From NCBI GenBank assembly GCA_943736015.1, contig OX031057.1, positions 37,224,501 through 37,288,500 on the forward strand: 64,000 nt of DNA, given 5' to 3'. The position numbers were made by a program, and so were the translations under genes. This document shows, piece by piece, positions 24,323 through 35,207 of this stretch (positions within the stretch are counted from its first letter, which is position 1; every line of letters starts with the position of its first letter). The stretch is from Tridacna crocea (taxonomy: Eukaryota; Mollusca; Bivalvia; Cardiida; Cardiidae). The notes under the pieces are model-generated. The model was not told the origin of the DNA. It did not search any database and saw only the letters and a program-made list of their open reading frames with translations.

Positions 24323-24530
24323 TCTTACGAACAAAGTCCGTAACAAAGAAACAAATGAATAAATGCATGGCAGAAATAAGGGTCGGAGCGGGATTCGAAC
24401 TCCGAACTCCCGGATGCAAAGCCAATACCCTAACCACTGAGCCAAAGAGATATCTCCCTGACGCAGTAGCCAGGTATTGTATTTAAATCGGGAGTATATG
24501 CCATGCAGGAAGGAGTGGTCTCCCGTAACA
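24323..24530 (-). repeat. 3' LTR of the mini-element
   Basis: 208 bp, with A box at 24434-24444 and B box at 24390-24400. The polypurine tract is directly next to its start. Confidence 0.88.
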
Positions 24531-24542
24531 CACCCCCTCTTA
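24531..24542 (-). promoter_or_regulatory. Polypurine tract
   Basis: On the minus strand AAGAGGGGGTG directly precedes the 3' LTR, the standard position for plus-strand priming. A perfect 7-bp hairpin (GTCATCA and TGATGAC) lies just upstream at about 24545-24563. Confidence 0.75.
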
Positions 24543-24628
24543 AAGTCATCATTTATTGATGACTCAAAGCCTTATTAGGCAGGAAGTCCGATTTTGGACA
24601 ACAAATGGGATTGATGGCTCAATGGCCA

Positions 24629-24646
24629 ATCCCGGACGAGCCCCCA
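24629..24646 (-). promoter_or_regulatory. Primer-binding site, tRNA-Pro type
   Basis: The minus strand reads TGGGGGCTCGTCCGGGAT right after the 5' LTR. These 18 bases are, from memory, identical to the tRNA-Pro primer site of murine leukaemia virus. Confidence 0.85.
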
Positions 24647-24854
24647 TCTTACGAACAAAGTCCGTAACAAAGAAACAAATGAATAAATGCATGGCAGAAA
24701 TAAGGATCGGAGCGGGATTCGAACTCCGAACTCCCGGACGCAAAGCCAATACCCTAACCACTGAGCCAAAGAGATATCTCCCTGACGCAGTAGCCAGGTA
24801 TTGTATTTAAATCGGGAGTATATGCCATGCAGGAAGGAGTGGTCTCCCGTAACA
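24647..24854 (-). repeat. 5' LTR of the mini-element
   Basis: 208 bp. A TATA-like TTTAAATA lies about 45 bases in, then the A box (24758-24768) and B box (24714-24724) of the tRNA-like module. Confidence 0.88.
24704..24775 (-). ncRNA. tRNA-like module (A and B boxes) inside the 5' LTR
   Basis: The minus strand reads TGGCTCAGTGG (A box, TRGYNNANNNG-type), a TTTGCAT loop as in tRNA-Ala(TGC), and GTTCGAATCCC (B box), with normal tRNA-like spacing. The T stem is imperfect and there is no 5' acceptor strand to match TCCGACC, so it is not a working tRNA gene. It is a tRNA-derived RNA polymerase III promoter candidate. The same module is at 24380-24451 in the other LTR. Confidence 0.7.
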
Positions 24855-24858
24855 ATTT

Positions 24859-25753
24859 GGTCTTCGAAATTGTAAGATGATGATTCTCCAACTGTCCGAG
24901 GAACAAGAGCATTAAGATAGTTAGGAGATAGTCCGTTGAACATTTTATAAAAGAGAATCAGTTTGTGTTTTCGCCTCCTTTGGCTTAAAGTTTCCCATCC
25001 AGTTTCTTGGTATAGATCACGGATAGCAGCTAGTTTGGTGCAGCCTGTTACTATGCGAGCCGCTTCATTTTGAACTTTATCCATTTGATCTTTCAGACCC
25101 TGAGAAAAGTTGTCCCATACAATATCACCGTATTCAAGAATAGGCCTGATAAATGAAAAGTAAATAATTTGAAGAGAAAGATGATCGAGACGCATTTTTA
25201 GATGCCGCATGATTCCAATCCTTTTCCAGGCTTTTTCAATAGATTTACTAACGTGAATGTCCCAAGAACCGTCATGGGAGAGAAGGAATCCCAAATGTTT
25301 ATGACTGGTAACAGACAGTATTTCTATATTTGACATAAACAGACCTGGGTGATTTGGCTTGGAACGTTTACGAGAATTTACTAAAGATTCAGTCTTAAAT
25401 GGATTAAACTTGACCAACCACTTCTGAGCCCATTGATTAATTTTGTCGATGTCTGATTGTAAAACTCTTCCAACTTCGTCCGGATTACCTACAACCATTG
25501 ATAAGCTGGTATCGTCAGCAAACAGATTAATATTGGCCTGAATGTCATCTACTATATCATTGATGTAATCTAAAAATAACAGAGGTCCGAGTATAGAACC
25601 TTGGGGGACACCGGCTTGTACACGACTTAAAGTTGAAACACCGCCAGGCAAAATGACCCTTTGATAATAAATAGAAAGGTAAATGGAAAACCAAGATAAT
25701 AACTTTCCACGAATCCCTTCTCCCTTAAGCTTAAAGAGTAAACCTTCATCCAA
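24859..25753 (-). pseudogene. LINE reverse transcriptase (partial)
   Basis: About 300 residues of RT: GVPQGSILGPLLFLDYINDI, NLFADDTSLS (catalytic FADD intact), KTESLVNSRK, HLGFLLSHDGSW, then a thumb-like region with RPILEYGDIVWD and AARIVTGCTKL. These motifs fit the CR1/Jockey-like group. Upstream RT motifs (26291 down to 25753) continue in other frames. The frame runs on past 24859 only because it reads into the inserted mini-element; the true continuation (NLRTIACR, then FLPSVINDWN) resumes below 24320. Confidence 0.8.
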
Positions 25754-27047
25754 ACGTAGTCAAATACTTATATCGAAAAATAAAACTCTGAATTCCAAAC
25801 CATTATCCAAAGCTTTACAAATGTGGTTATAGAGACAAGCTATTTGATTAACAGTTGAGTCACCTGGCATGAAACCAGATTGCCAAGGTGTAAAGAAATT
25901 GATGTCTTTTAGATAGATGTAAAGTTATAAACATGTTTAAAGATAAATCTTTCTAAAACCTTTTCAATATTACTCAACAATGAAACAGGCTTATAATTGG
26001 AAGGAAGGGATGCATCACCTGATTTATATATTGGACACACCTTGGATATTTTCCAAGATGATGGAACAGAACTGGTATTTAAAGATTGATTAAACAGATC
26101 GCACAGGTAAGGTGCCAGCTGACCAGCAGCCTCGATAAGAATTCCATTATTTATGCCGTCAGGTCCTGATGCCTTACCAAGCTTAAGTGTTTTGAGAACA
26201 TCTAGTTCTTCAGACGGCGTGACATTGATAGAATCTAAGGAATTGTTTATAAATTTCTGATTTTCATCTGGAATAAAACTTAAGGAATCGTCAATCGTCT
26301 ATGCACGACTGGTTTGCAAAGTATGAATTAAGTAAGTTTGCTTTCTTGTCCTCTTTGATAATCATAGAGTCGTTAGAAGTATCATACAAAGAAGGGATAG
26401 ATGTTGACGAATGAGAACACATGAGCGACTTTAGAGTTTTCCACCAACCATGCCATGACAGAGTTCCAGATTTCAATTGTGAAGCCAACCGTTCGAAATA
26501 TTGTGCTTTATTTTGTCGGATCAATGCAATGACTTCATTTCTAGCCGACCTAAAATTTGACCAGTGGCTGACATCGTTTGACTTCTTTGCTTTTCTATGA
26601 AATCTTTTAGGGCGACGTATTTTCTTTTTAATCTCACTGTTCAACTACGGAGGTTCTTTGGGATTGACATAAACATTTTTGCAGGGGATAAACTTACATG
26701 CGTTTTCTGTAATGACATCCGCTAAACTGTCAGCATAAATTTCAATATTAGAATTGTGTATAGAGCTCCAATCAATAATTTAGAGGTTATGTCTGAGCTG
26801 ATTATAATTACTTTGGTCATACTTCCAAATTGTTGGCTTTATATTCTTAACCTTGGGTTTAAGAAAATTAAAGACACTAAAGACAGGGCAGTGATACCGC
26901 ATCAAGGTTCGCCAACGCCCATTGTTAGTAAGAAATTCCTTTAAAAGTCATGATTAATCTGTTTGACTCCTATTTGTTGCATCAGCCCTTTACCATTCGA
27001 GCGAGGTGTGGATTTTGTGACCAGTGAATTTACAGAGAGACTACATC

Positions 27048-28346
27048 AGTTTCAGTTTCAGTTTATTCAGCATAAAATTACATAAATTTTTAACTGATAT
27101 GCTGATACAAACAACATTTGCACATGCGTATGAAAAATATACAAAAAAATAATAATAGTAATAATATTTCAAACTGTGAAATTCACAATCCGGCAAATAA
27201 CGACCACATAACATATTTGTACCTGATCGAAATAGGTTGATTTTTTTCTGTTTTGTCTGAAGCTTGGTAATAAAATATAATTTCTGACTTAAAATGATTA
27301 AAAGTAGAAACATAGAAATAATGAACAATATTTGATGGAAAATTGATTGAAAAAAATCAGATACATGTATCCTTGGGTTCCGATCTTAACCCAAATGCAA
27401 AATATATATATTTCGATAAAAGTTTAAGGTATTATGTGACTTTGAAGACATTAAGTTTTTAAATTTTTCGACGGTAGGCCACCGGCACTAATAATTTGTG
27501 AGATATTCTTTTCTAAGATTAGCATATTTCGGGCAAACTAAAATTAAGTTATATTCGTTTTCAACCAGATACATGTTACAGTATTTACATAACCGATCTT
27601 CTCTTTGGATATGCAGGTGTCTTCCCTTTTCGATGAGTAATTCATGTGATGATAATCTAAATTTTGTTAGTGATGTATATTTTTTATTAGCTATTACAGA
27701 AAGATACTCTTCTAATTCGAAATTATCTCTGAATTTACTATAGGATTCTAGTCTTTTAGATTCATTATTGGAATCCCAAGTTCGTATGAAATTATCAATA
27801 ATCCGTTGTTTTATATAATGATAGTTGATGGTTAAAGTATCCCGATTAGCCCACAAATTAGAAAGTCCCAGTCTGTCACGTAATGTTTTCATATGAGAGT
27901 CCCAGTTTATTCCATTTAATGTCCTGTTATTATTTGCTTCAGTTTTTAACATATTATAAATCTTTTTAGTTATATTATTATTGTCTAAGTTTAGTAGTTT
28001 TGACCAAAATTTAACCATTGTTATTTGTCTTCTTATTTTCATTGGATATCGCCCTAATTCTCCGTATATACCATCAAGATTTGTACTCTTTTGAACATGT
28101 AGTACTTTTCTAATAAATTTGCAATGAACAGATTCTATATCTTTATACTCATTAAACCCAAGTACCTCCGCTTCATAGTTTAATATTAGTGCCACTAAAT
28201 TATCGAATAATTGACATTTATTTTTTATAGTAAGATCAAGGTTGATAAAAACTGTAAATAATTTATGTAAAGGATATTGGGAGTGTCCTGTTAATTTCTT
28301 TTGCGTCCGAGTGTATTTGCCACTTTTATACAATGTTAATCCCAAA
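27048..28346 (-). mobile_element. 5'-truncated LINE, related to the 15.3-20.4 kb LINE
   Basis: The minus-strand frame 27488-28345 (285 aa) covers the end of an RT thumb and a carboxyl Cys domain, GRHLHIQREDRLCKYC. The same signature ends the element at 15484-18934. The 3' UTR runs down to a (TGAAAC)n-type tail at about 27048-27066. The 5' side is cut just past the YLGL-like motif (LGLTLY) and joins another LINE head to head near 28346. Confidence 0.75.
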
Positions 28347-28349
28347 TAC

Positions 28350-30401
28350 TTTTTTTTTAAATTAAATTCAGCAAAATCAATAAGCTTTATCGAAAAACAA
28401 AAAAGAGAAACAATCAGTAATCAAGAGGAAATCTTAAATGAGACAAAATTATTTTATGAAAACCTATATAAAGAACAAGATAACCGAGATGATTTTAGTA
28501 TATCTGATTTTTTACTTAATTGTACAGTAAATAAGTTAGATTATGTCGAGTCAAAGTCTAGAATGTCTTTTAAATTACCGAGAGGTATCACTGACTTTAA
28601 AACAAATGTCAAATGACAAAAGCCCAGGCCCTGGTGGCTTCTCAGCAAACTTCTTTAAGGTTTTTTGGCCTAAGATCGGGCATTTTGTCGTTGAATCCCT
28701 AAATTACGCCCTATTGAACGGCTCTTTTTCTAGCTCTATAAAATCGGGAATCATAACATGCATCCTGAAAGACAATAAACCGAAAAAGTTCTTAAAAAAT
28801 TGGAGACCGATAACTTTATTTAATGTTTTATATAAAATAGCGTCTGGAACACTAGCAAATAGATTAAAAACCGTAATAGACCAATTAATTTCAAGTGACC
28901 AAACAGGTTTCCTTAAGAATCGCTTTATAGGAGAAAATACCCGTTTAATTTATGACATCATGAAACATTGTGAAGACAATAACACACCTGGCCTATTATT
29001 GCTACTAGATTTTTAAAAAAAAGCCTTTGACTCGTTATCGTTTGACTTTATCTTAAAAACATTTGACTTTTTTGGATTTGGTCCTACAGTCAAAAAATGG
29101 ATAAAATTAGTTTGTATAATACACAAGTAAGTGTGCAATTAAATGGTTTTCTATCAGATGCCTCTACGATAAAGAGGGGCTGTCGTCAGGGAGACCCTAT
29201 TTCTTCATATATATTCATCCTATGCTCTGAAATTTTAAGCATTAAAATTAGACAAAGTAAAGATATTAAAGTTAAAGGGTGAAAGACACTGAATGTCTCA
29301 TAGGCCAATTCGCTGATGACACGACATTATTACTAGACGGTTCGGAAAAATCTTTAAATAGCGTTTTAGAAATACTTGGCAAGTTTTATGCAATCTCTGG
29401 GTTAAAGTGCAATTTTGATAAAACAGATTTGGATAGGGTCACGTAAATATAGTGCATATTCGATAAAAACTAAATGGAAATTAAACTGGGGTGAAACTCA
29501 ATTTGTGCTACTTGGATTAACTTTTGATATTAATCTTCATAAGATGATAGATTTAAATTATGAACCAAAACTTACAACTATTTCAAAATCCATATCGTAC
29601 TGGAAAAGAAGAAAGCTTTGCACCTTTTGGTAGAATAACTGTGGTAAAATCACTTCTTGTTCCACTTTTAACGCATTTATTTATAAGTCTCCCTTCTCCG
29701 ACAACATTTTTCATAAAACGTTTAAACGATTTACTGTACAACTTTGTATGGGATGGAAAGGCAAAAATTAGAAAAAATGTTTTTATCCAAAACTATGAAG
29801 AAGGTGGTATGAAAATGATAGATATCAAAAGCTCTTATTCTACAACGAAAATTTTACAATCGACTCAAAAAGTCATCTACATCAAAGATTTATATGAAAG
29901 AGGATTTAGAAATGTCCGAGATTTAATGGATAACAATGGGAAATTCATTGGTTTAGAATCTATAGAGATGATTTTAGGTAAAAAGATTAATTATTTGAGG
30001 TATTATGATCTGATAAACAATATCCAAAATTTTTCAAGAAATGTTAGTACTAATAACGATGAAAATTTGATTCTAAACTATGCCAATCCTTGCATTAATA
30101 GCTATTTAAATGAAATTTTGATAAATAAGAAACCTAACAAAATAATATATAAAGCACTTATTTATAACAATGAAATTCCTACTAGCCAATAGAAATTGTT
30201 CCCTACTCATATCTTTGATTGGAAATACATTTATAATAATATTTTTAAAAATACAAAAGATTCGTATACTCAATGGATGCAAAAAAGGATAGTTAATAAA
30301 GTTTTCCCCACTAATGTCCTATTACACAAAATGAATATTGCCCAAAATAACCTATGCTGTTTTTGCAATACCAGTGAAGAAAGTTTGCTCCATGTATTTC
30401 A
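28350..30401 (+). mobile_element. L1/Tx1-like LINE, 5'- and 3'-truncated
   Basis: RT motifs spread over frames: DKSPGPGGFSANFFKVFW (28615), NWRPITLFNVLYKIASG (28799), QTGFLKNRFIGENTRLIYD, LLLLDF then a stop then KKAFDS (near 29010), GCRQGDPISSYIFILCSEIL (29177), FADDTTLLLDGSE (29307). The carboxyl end is TQWMQKRIVNKVFPTN...CCFC (30270-30360). The style GCRQGDPxSxYIF with RYIGENTRL-type text is Tx1-like. There are several stops and shifts. The 3' end is cut by a Harbinger-like element at 30402. Confidence 0.75.
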
Positions 30402-30945
30402 GACCGGCCCTCCACTAGGACCCCGAATGGTTCCCGATCGTAAAAATGACAGGAACTGCATGCTTCGGCACATCTTCGCAATGATCGGGAACTGTTCTTG
30501 GTGTTTCTTAAACCCATCTGGAAACATTCTTAGTGTGTCGGGGCCGATTCGGGATCAAAAAAGCTTCGGGATCCAAAATTTAAAAGTTTTAAAATTTTGA
30601 CGCCGATCGTTGAGTTCGGGGAAGCGTCGGGACCTTTGGCATCCCTTCGGGGAACCTTCGGCGATCATTCCTGACGTTCTGAAACACATCGCGCATAATC
30701 CGACAGCATTCGGCGAGGTTTCTTATTCACTGTGTCACCCCGAGCAGTTCAGGAAAGATAACTCGCCATATATACCTTGGCACTCGTATCGCCAACATGT
30801 CGGCATTGATTCTTAAACGCTTCTGTATGTTCTGCAAGTGAAACGCAGCCATTCCGCGTGATCGGGAAACACTCGGTCAACAAATCTGGACCAATCGGCA
30901 TTTTTCTGTACTGGATCTGAATACTTCTGTAAGATTTCGGTGACC
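30402..30945. mobile_element. Harbinger-like element, copy 1, right end missing
   Basis: It starts GACCGGCCCTCCACTAGG like the complete copy at 35208-35847 and follows it closely until about 30945, where similarity stops. It carries about 30 extra bases near 30570-30600. The frames here are fortuitous. Confidence 0.7.
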
Positions 30946-31308
30946 TGTCGCAAAATCGTGGAGCATAAATGATTACTTCGAAAATTGATAAATGTTTAGT
31001 GAATAGCCACTAATTCAGCTATGGACGGCAAATTCAGCAGGTATCCATCGCATATTAATAAAAAAGGAATACACTTTTCACAGACAAAAGATCTCAATGT
31101 GTTTTACAACCAGTCCAATTAAAACAGATAAAGCACCTAAACCTAACCCATGGACCTTCAAAATTAAAAAGTTATTACAATGAACGCTTTTATGACATAT
31201 TTCCTGCCTCAGTGAATTTCAATGCATATCTACCTATATTCTGTAATCAGCTGATTAACATTTATGTGAGTAAATGATTCTATTTTATCAATAAAAGACA
31301 TTCACTTT
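30946..31308. other. No gene recognised
   Basis: AT-rich sequence between the truncated Harbinger-like copy and a LINE remnant. Confidence 0.45.
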
Positions 31309-31497
31309 TTGTTCAGGATTCTTAAAAGAGGTTTTAATTGTTCAAAACATTTTGATAAAATGAAAATAACGTCGTATAGGTATACTGTTGCCAAATTACG
31401 TCTATCCGCCGATAACCGTTTTCTTGAAACAAGTCAATATAAAACTATTGCTAAAAATGAAAAAAAATGTTTTCATTGTGCGCTCTTTATGAACTTT
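31309..31497 (+). pseudogene. LINE carboxyl-end remnant, split by a later LINE
   Basis: The frame reads TVAKLRLSADNRFLE...KKCFHC, which resembles the LTKFRLSSHxLxIExGR...CxxC end of the other LINEs here. It is interrupted at about 31497 by the LINE at 31498-33477. Short continuing sequence lies after 33498. Confidence 0.4.
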
Positions 31498-33477
31498 TTT
31501 TAAAATATTTTATTGTCCCCGTATATTGGTGTGTGAGGGTCGGGGAGCTATTCCTCTCCACATCTTACAAAGCAAAGTAATACAAATCATGATCATACAT
31601 TTAGGGACAAAGAAACAAAAACAGATAATAAACATGAGGAAAAAAACGTGAATAAGAATAGACATAGAATATGTGTAAGTAAAAGGTGAATTTTCCCAGG
31701 TTTAGAGACAAAAAAATATTAATTTCTTGAATTATTCATAAAACAAGTAAAGTTTTCCCAGTCTTTATTAAAACATTTTAGGTGATTGTTTTCGATGGCT
31801 GCTTTTCTTAGAATCGTAAATTTGATAGATATAAAATTCCCGGCAGCAGTTTCTGTAGGTATTTAACTGACACAGCAATCTATCTATCCAAAATGGATTT
31901 GTTATTCTGTTTATCAGATTTTCTATAAAGTCTTTTCTACATAAACATAACTTTTCAATATTTTTTAGTTCGTCAGTAATATTTACCCATCCACCTTTGC
32001 TTCTAATCAGACGTCTGATCCAAGTGATTTTTTGGTGAATTGATAAAGGCTTTAACATTTATCATTCTCAGTCCACCGTACATACAATCTTTTGTGACAA
32101 TTGATCTTTTTATTTTATGACAGCCTTCCCAAATATATGTATAAAATGTATTTTGGAGCTGCGAAACTTTCTTTTCAGGGGGATTTGGTAGGGCAAGAAA
32201 CATGTGGTTCAATTTTGAAATAAGTAAATTTTTATAACTGTAAGTTTTCCTATTGGTGTGAGGATACGTCGGTTCCATCGTTTAATTGTATTTTCCATTT
32301 CATTCAATTTTGTATGAAATTTAAATCAATTACTTTGTTTAAATCTACGTGAAAAATTATACCCAATTACTCACATTTTTCATGTCCCCATATCAATTTC
32401 CATTTCGTTTCAATAGTGTCAGAACTGCATTTTTTCTTTAGTTTTAAACTTTAGATTTATTGAAATTAATGTTTAGACAAGATAATTTAGAAAATTTTGA
32501 TAGGGAATTAAGCGTTTCGTTAAAAGATTTTTCCGATCCGTCAAGAAATATACTTGTATTGTCTGCAAACTGTGATAAGTTAAATTCTGTACCTTTAATT
32601 TTTATTCTTTTTAAGTTTTTATTATTTCTATAGTAAATGGATAATATTTCAGCACATAAAACAAAAATATAGCTAGACAAAGGGTCTCCTTGACGACAAT
32701 CTCTCTTAATTCTGAAGAAGTTTGATAAAAATTCACACTGAGAAACTGTTGACTTTGCATCTTGATAAATTACATTGAACCATTTCATAACTGATGCTCC
32801 AAAATTGAAAGTTTCGAGAACCTTAATAACAAAAGACCAAGAAACGGAATCAAATGCTTTTTCGAAGCCGATTAAGAGTATTATATCAGGAATATCATTT
32901 ACTTCAGTGTAATGTGAAAGATCGTAGACGAGTCGAATATTTTCTCCTATGTATCTGTCTTTTAGAAAATCAGATTGGTCAGTGTGTATAAGTTTATTTT
33001 GGAATGACTTGTTTCTGTTGGCAATACACCCTGTTCCGATTTTGTATAATGCATTTAACAAGGTTATTGGCCGCCAATTTTCTGTGAATTGTTTCGGTTT
33101 ATTTCCCTTTGGAATGCATGTTATCAAACCTTGTGTTTGAGTTTCAGATATAGAATTTGTATGGTATGCTTCGTTCAATGCTCTGGCAACAAGATCTCCT
33201 AACTTATTCCAAAAACCTTTGTAAAAATCGGCGTTAAAACTGGATGTACCAGGATTTCGATTATTTTTCATTTTTTAAGACTAGAGAAGCTTCCGTCATT
33301 GTCAGTTTTCCTTCAATACTTTTCGACTCCTCAACTGAGAGTTTCGGTATTTCTAAATCAAGATTAAAGTCGTTAAAATAATCGACAGAAAAATAAATCA
33401 GAAGTTGTTGACTTGTAAAGAGACTGGTGAAATACTTTAATTTCATCCAGAATATCGTTTTGCTTTGTAATTTCCCC
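31498..33477 (-). mobile_element. 5'-truncated L1/Tx1-like LINE with target duplications
   Basis: The minus strand begins inside the RT and ends in a poly-T (poly-A) tail at 31498. The flanks GTGCGCTCTTTATGAACTT (31479-31497) and GTGCGCTCTTCATGAACTT (33479-33497) form a target duplication with one difference. RT motifs: NWRPITLLNALYKIGTG, RYIGENIRLVYD, KAFDSVSW, CRQGDPLSSYIFVLCAEIL. Two catalytic positions are altered: LIGFEKAF for LIDFEKAF, and FADN for FADD. The carboxyl region continues at 32278-31768 in other frames (MYGGLRMINVK). Confidence 0.85.
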
Positions 33478-33497
33478 GTGCGCTCTTCATGAACTTA

Positions 33498-35039
33498 AGG
33501 ACAAGTATCTTTTTTCTGTTTAATCTGCCCAGCTTATAATTTCGAGACATTTGTATTTAAAAAAAATATTGCCACAACAAAATATACTTGATTAAACCCA
33601 ACTGTTAAACTGTGAACATGATAAAATATTAAATGCTATTGGACTTTTTCTACATAAGGGTAAATGAGAACACAAAAAAGTAACTGTCATTGATTAATCA
33701 TTAGGTAAATCCTATACTGTGAACTTAAATATATTGCCCATATCTATCAACTTTTAATTGCCATAAATGACACCTTTTTGGCATGGTGTGATGTGCAATA
33801 TAGCATCAATCGGCCTGCAATTCATGCACTCACTGTACCGATGACAACTTGAGAGCTCAAAAAGTTTGAAATGAAAGTCTGGACCAGACTGTAAACACAT
33901 ACAGAAAAAAATTTTATTTGCACTGTTTTCTTATCTCAAAGATGAAAGTTCCAGTTTCATTTTATTTTCTTTTGTCATCTTTGTTAGATGTATTACAAAG
34001 CTATTTTCAGGTTCATTTTTATATATCATTTCTTTAATTTCTCGTACGATTTCTCGTTCTTGAGTGTTTTAGTACTTTAAAATCTTGATGAATAATTATC
34101 TCTATATCTAAGGTAAATTCAGCCAAAGTCTTTACAAAATATAAAAGTAATACACAGTATTAACAGTGAAATATTGTCATATTAGGGGAGTATGGAGGAC
34201 ATTGTTGCTATGAGGGAGCAACTGATTGTTATGAGCGACTGCTTGGCTTATCGTTAGCGACTTTCAATATTTGTTTTCTTTATTTTTTTCAATTTGTTAA
34301 TCTTGTTTTCTTTATCATGAGAATTTTTAAACTCAAAACTTTTTTTCTCCTTATTTGGTAAACTAAAACTTGTTTCCTTGTTTTTTGTTCTTCAGCTACA
34401 GCATGATGACAATGAATTGTGTATTTTCATATTTGTTATCCCTATAAAAAATCATTAGATTTTGTCAATAAAATAATTCGTTCGTCCGAATATGCCAAAG
34501 CTTCAAATCGAATAAAATCGAAATTAAATTATCATTTTTACTGAAAGGTCCTAGATACTGTACCCTGAAAAACAGACTTTCAAAACCTTTGTACTTGCAA
34601 GAGCCCGACTTTTATCTTATAAACATTCAAAATAGGAGCCCTTCAGGGCCTGAATCGCTATACTGGTTGTAATGTTGCTAATTTTCTAGCATACATCATT
34701 AATTCATGTCGAAAATAGGAAAAAGACAAACACAGAAACATACACAAAATAGGGAAAATCCCGACACGTCAGCTATCGAAGGGTAGAGTTAAGACAGTTT
34801 AATTTTTTCAAGGAACAATAAGTAATCAGAGATTTTAAGGGATGAGATTAATCAATCTATTCTTTTTTTAAACAGTTGATCATTGAAATGCTATTTATTG
34901 ATAATAATAGTTGATACTAATTCCACTAATTTGTCAACCAAGTACTAAAAAGAGCCTGTGGTCAGGGTTAATGATTTTTAGAAACCACGTCACAATTTTC
35001 GTGATATAGTTAAGTCATAGAATACCTTAAAAGAGGACA
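33498..35039. other. No gene recognised
   Basis: AT-rich. I see neither frames nor repeat families that I can support. Confidence 0.45.
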
Positions 35040-35207
35040 AATACACGCAGTATAATAGATTCGTTGTCTGATCGTCTCTAAGTGCCTTGCCAACTGATTT
35101 CCTCTTTTAACAAGACAAATTCAACGTTAGCCACGATAACATGGCAAGTCCAGAAATCAGCGCGATGCTTTGCGAAGGCGACATACCCTATCAACAAAAT
35201 GACGTTA

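Larger units (their letters stand above)
24323..24854 (-). mobile_element. TRIM-like LTR mini-element with tRNA-like LTRs; looks whole
   Basis: Minus-strand order: 5' LTR 24647-24854, primer site 24629-24646 abutting it, about 85 bp of non-coding interior, polypurine tract, then 3' LTR 24323-24530. Both LTRs are 208 bp, start TGTTACGGGAGACC and end TTCGTAAGA, and differ at only about two sites (about 99% identity), so the insertion is recent. The target duplication is ATTT on both sides (24319-24322 and 24855-24858). It sits inside a LINE. There is no coding capacity, so it must have been mobilised by another element. The size and plan fit terminal-repeat retrotransposons in miniature (TRIM). 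The A-box/B-box module in each LTR is unusual. Confidence 0.88.
23900..27045 (-). mobile_element. LINE fragment, endonuclease end to carboxyl end
   Basis: Read on the minus strand. The end of an endonuclease domain (CPVFSVFNF, near 26900) is followed by the linker KKIRRPKRFHRKAKK...FERLASQLKSG (26291-26644), an RT block (to about 24860) and a Cys-rich tail, CRCGSVELTH, near 23930. The 5' part of the endonuclease is missing. There are several frame breaks. A 532-bp LTR-type mini-element and a 67-bp hairpin repeat are inserted in it. Confidence 0.75.

Noticed and set aside
24380-24451. A tRNA gene
   Set aside because: A and B boxes are present, but the 5' acceptor strand and a sound T stem are missing, and the block lies inside an LTR present twice.
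24323-24854. Two tandem tRNA-derived SINEs
   Set aside because: The primer site and polypurine tract abut the repeats and one ATTT duplication flanks the pair, which fits LTRs and not two SINEs.
24575-24858. C-terminal part of the 392-residue minus-strand frame as a protein extension
   Set aside because: Below 24859 the frame reads through the LTR mini-element; the LINE protein text resumes below 24320.
30311-30816. Frames in both directions at 30.3-30.8 kb and 35.1-35.8 kb
   Set aside because: They lie in the Harbinger-like element, overlap each other on both strands and are not conserved between its two copies.
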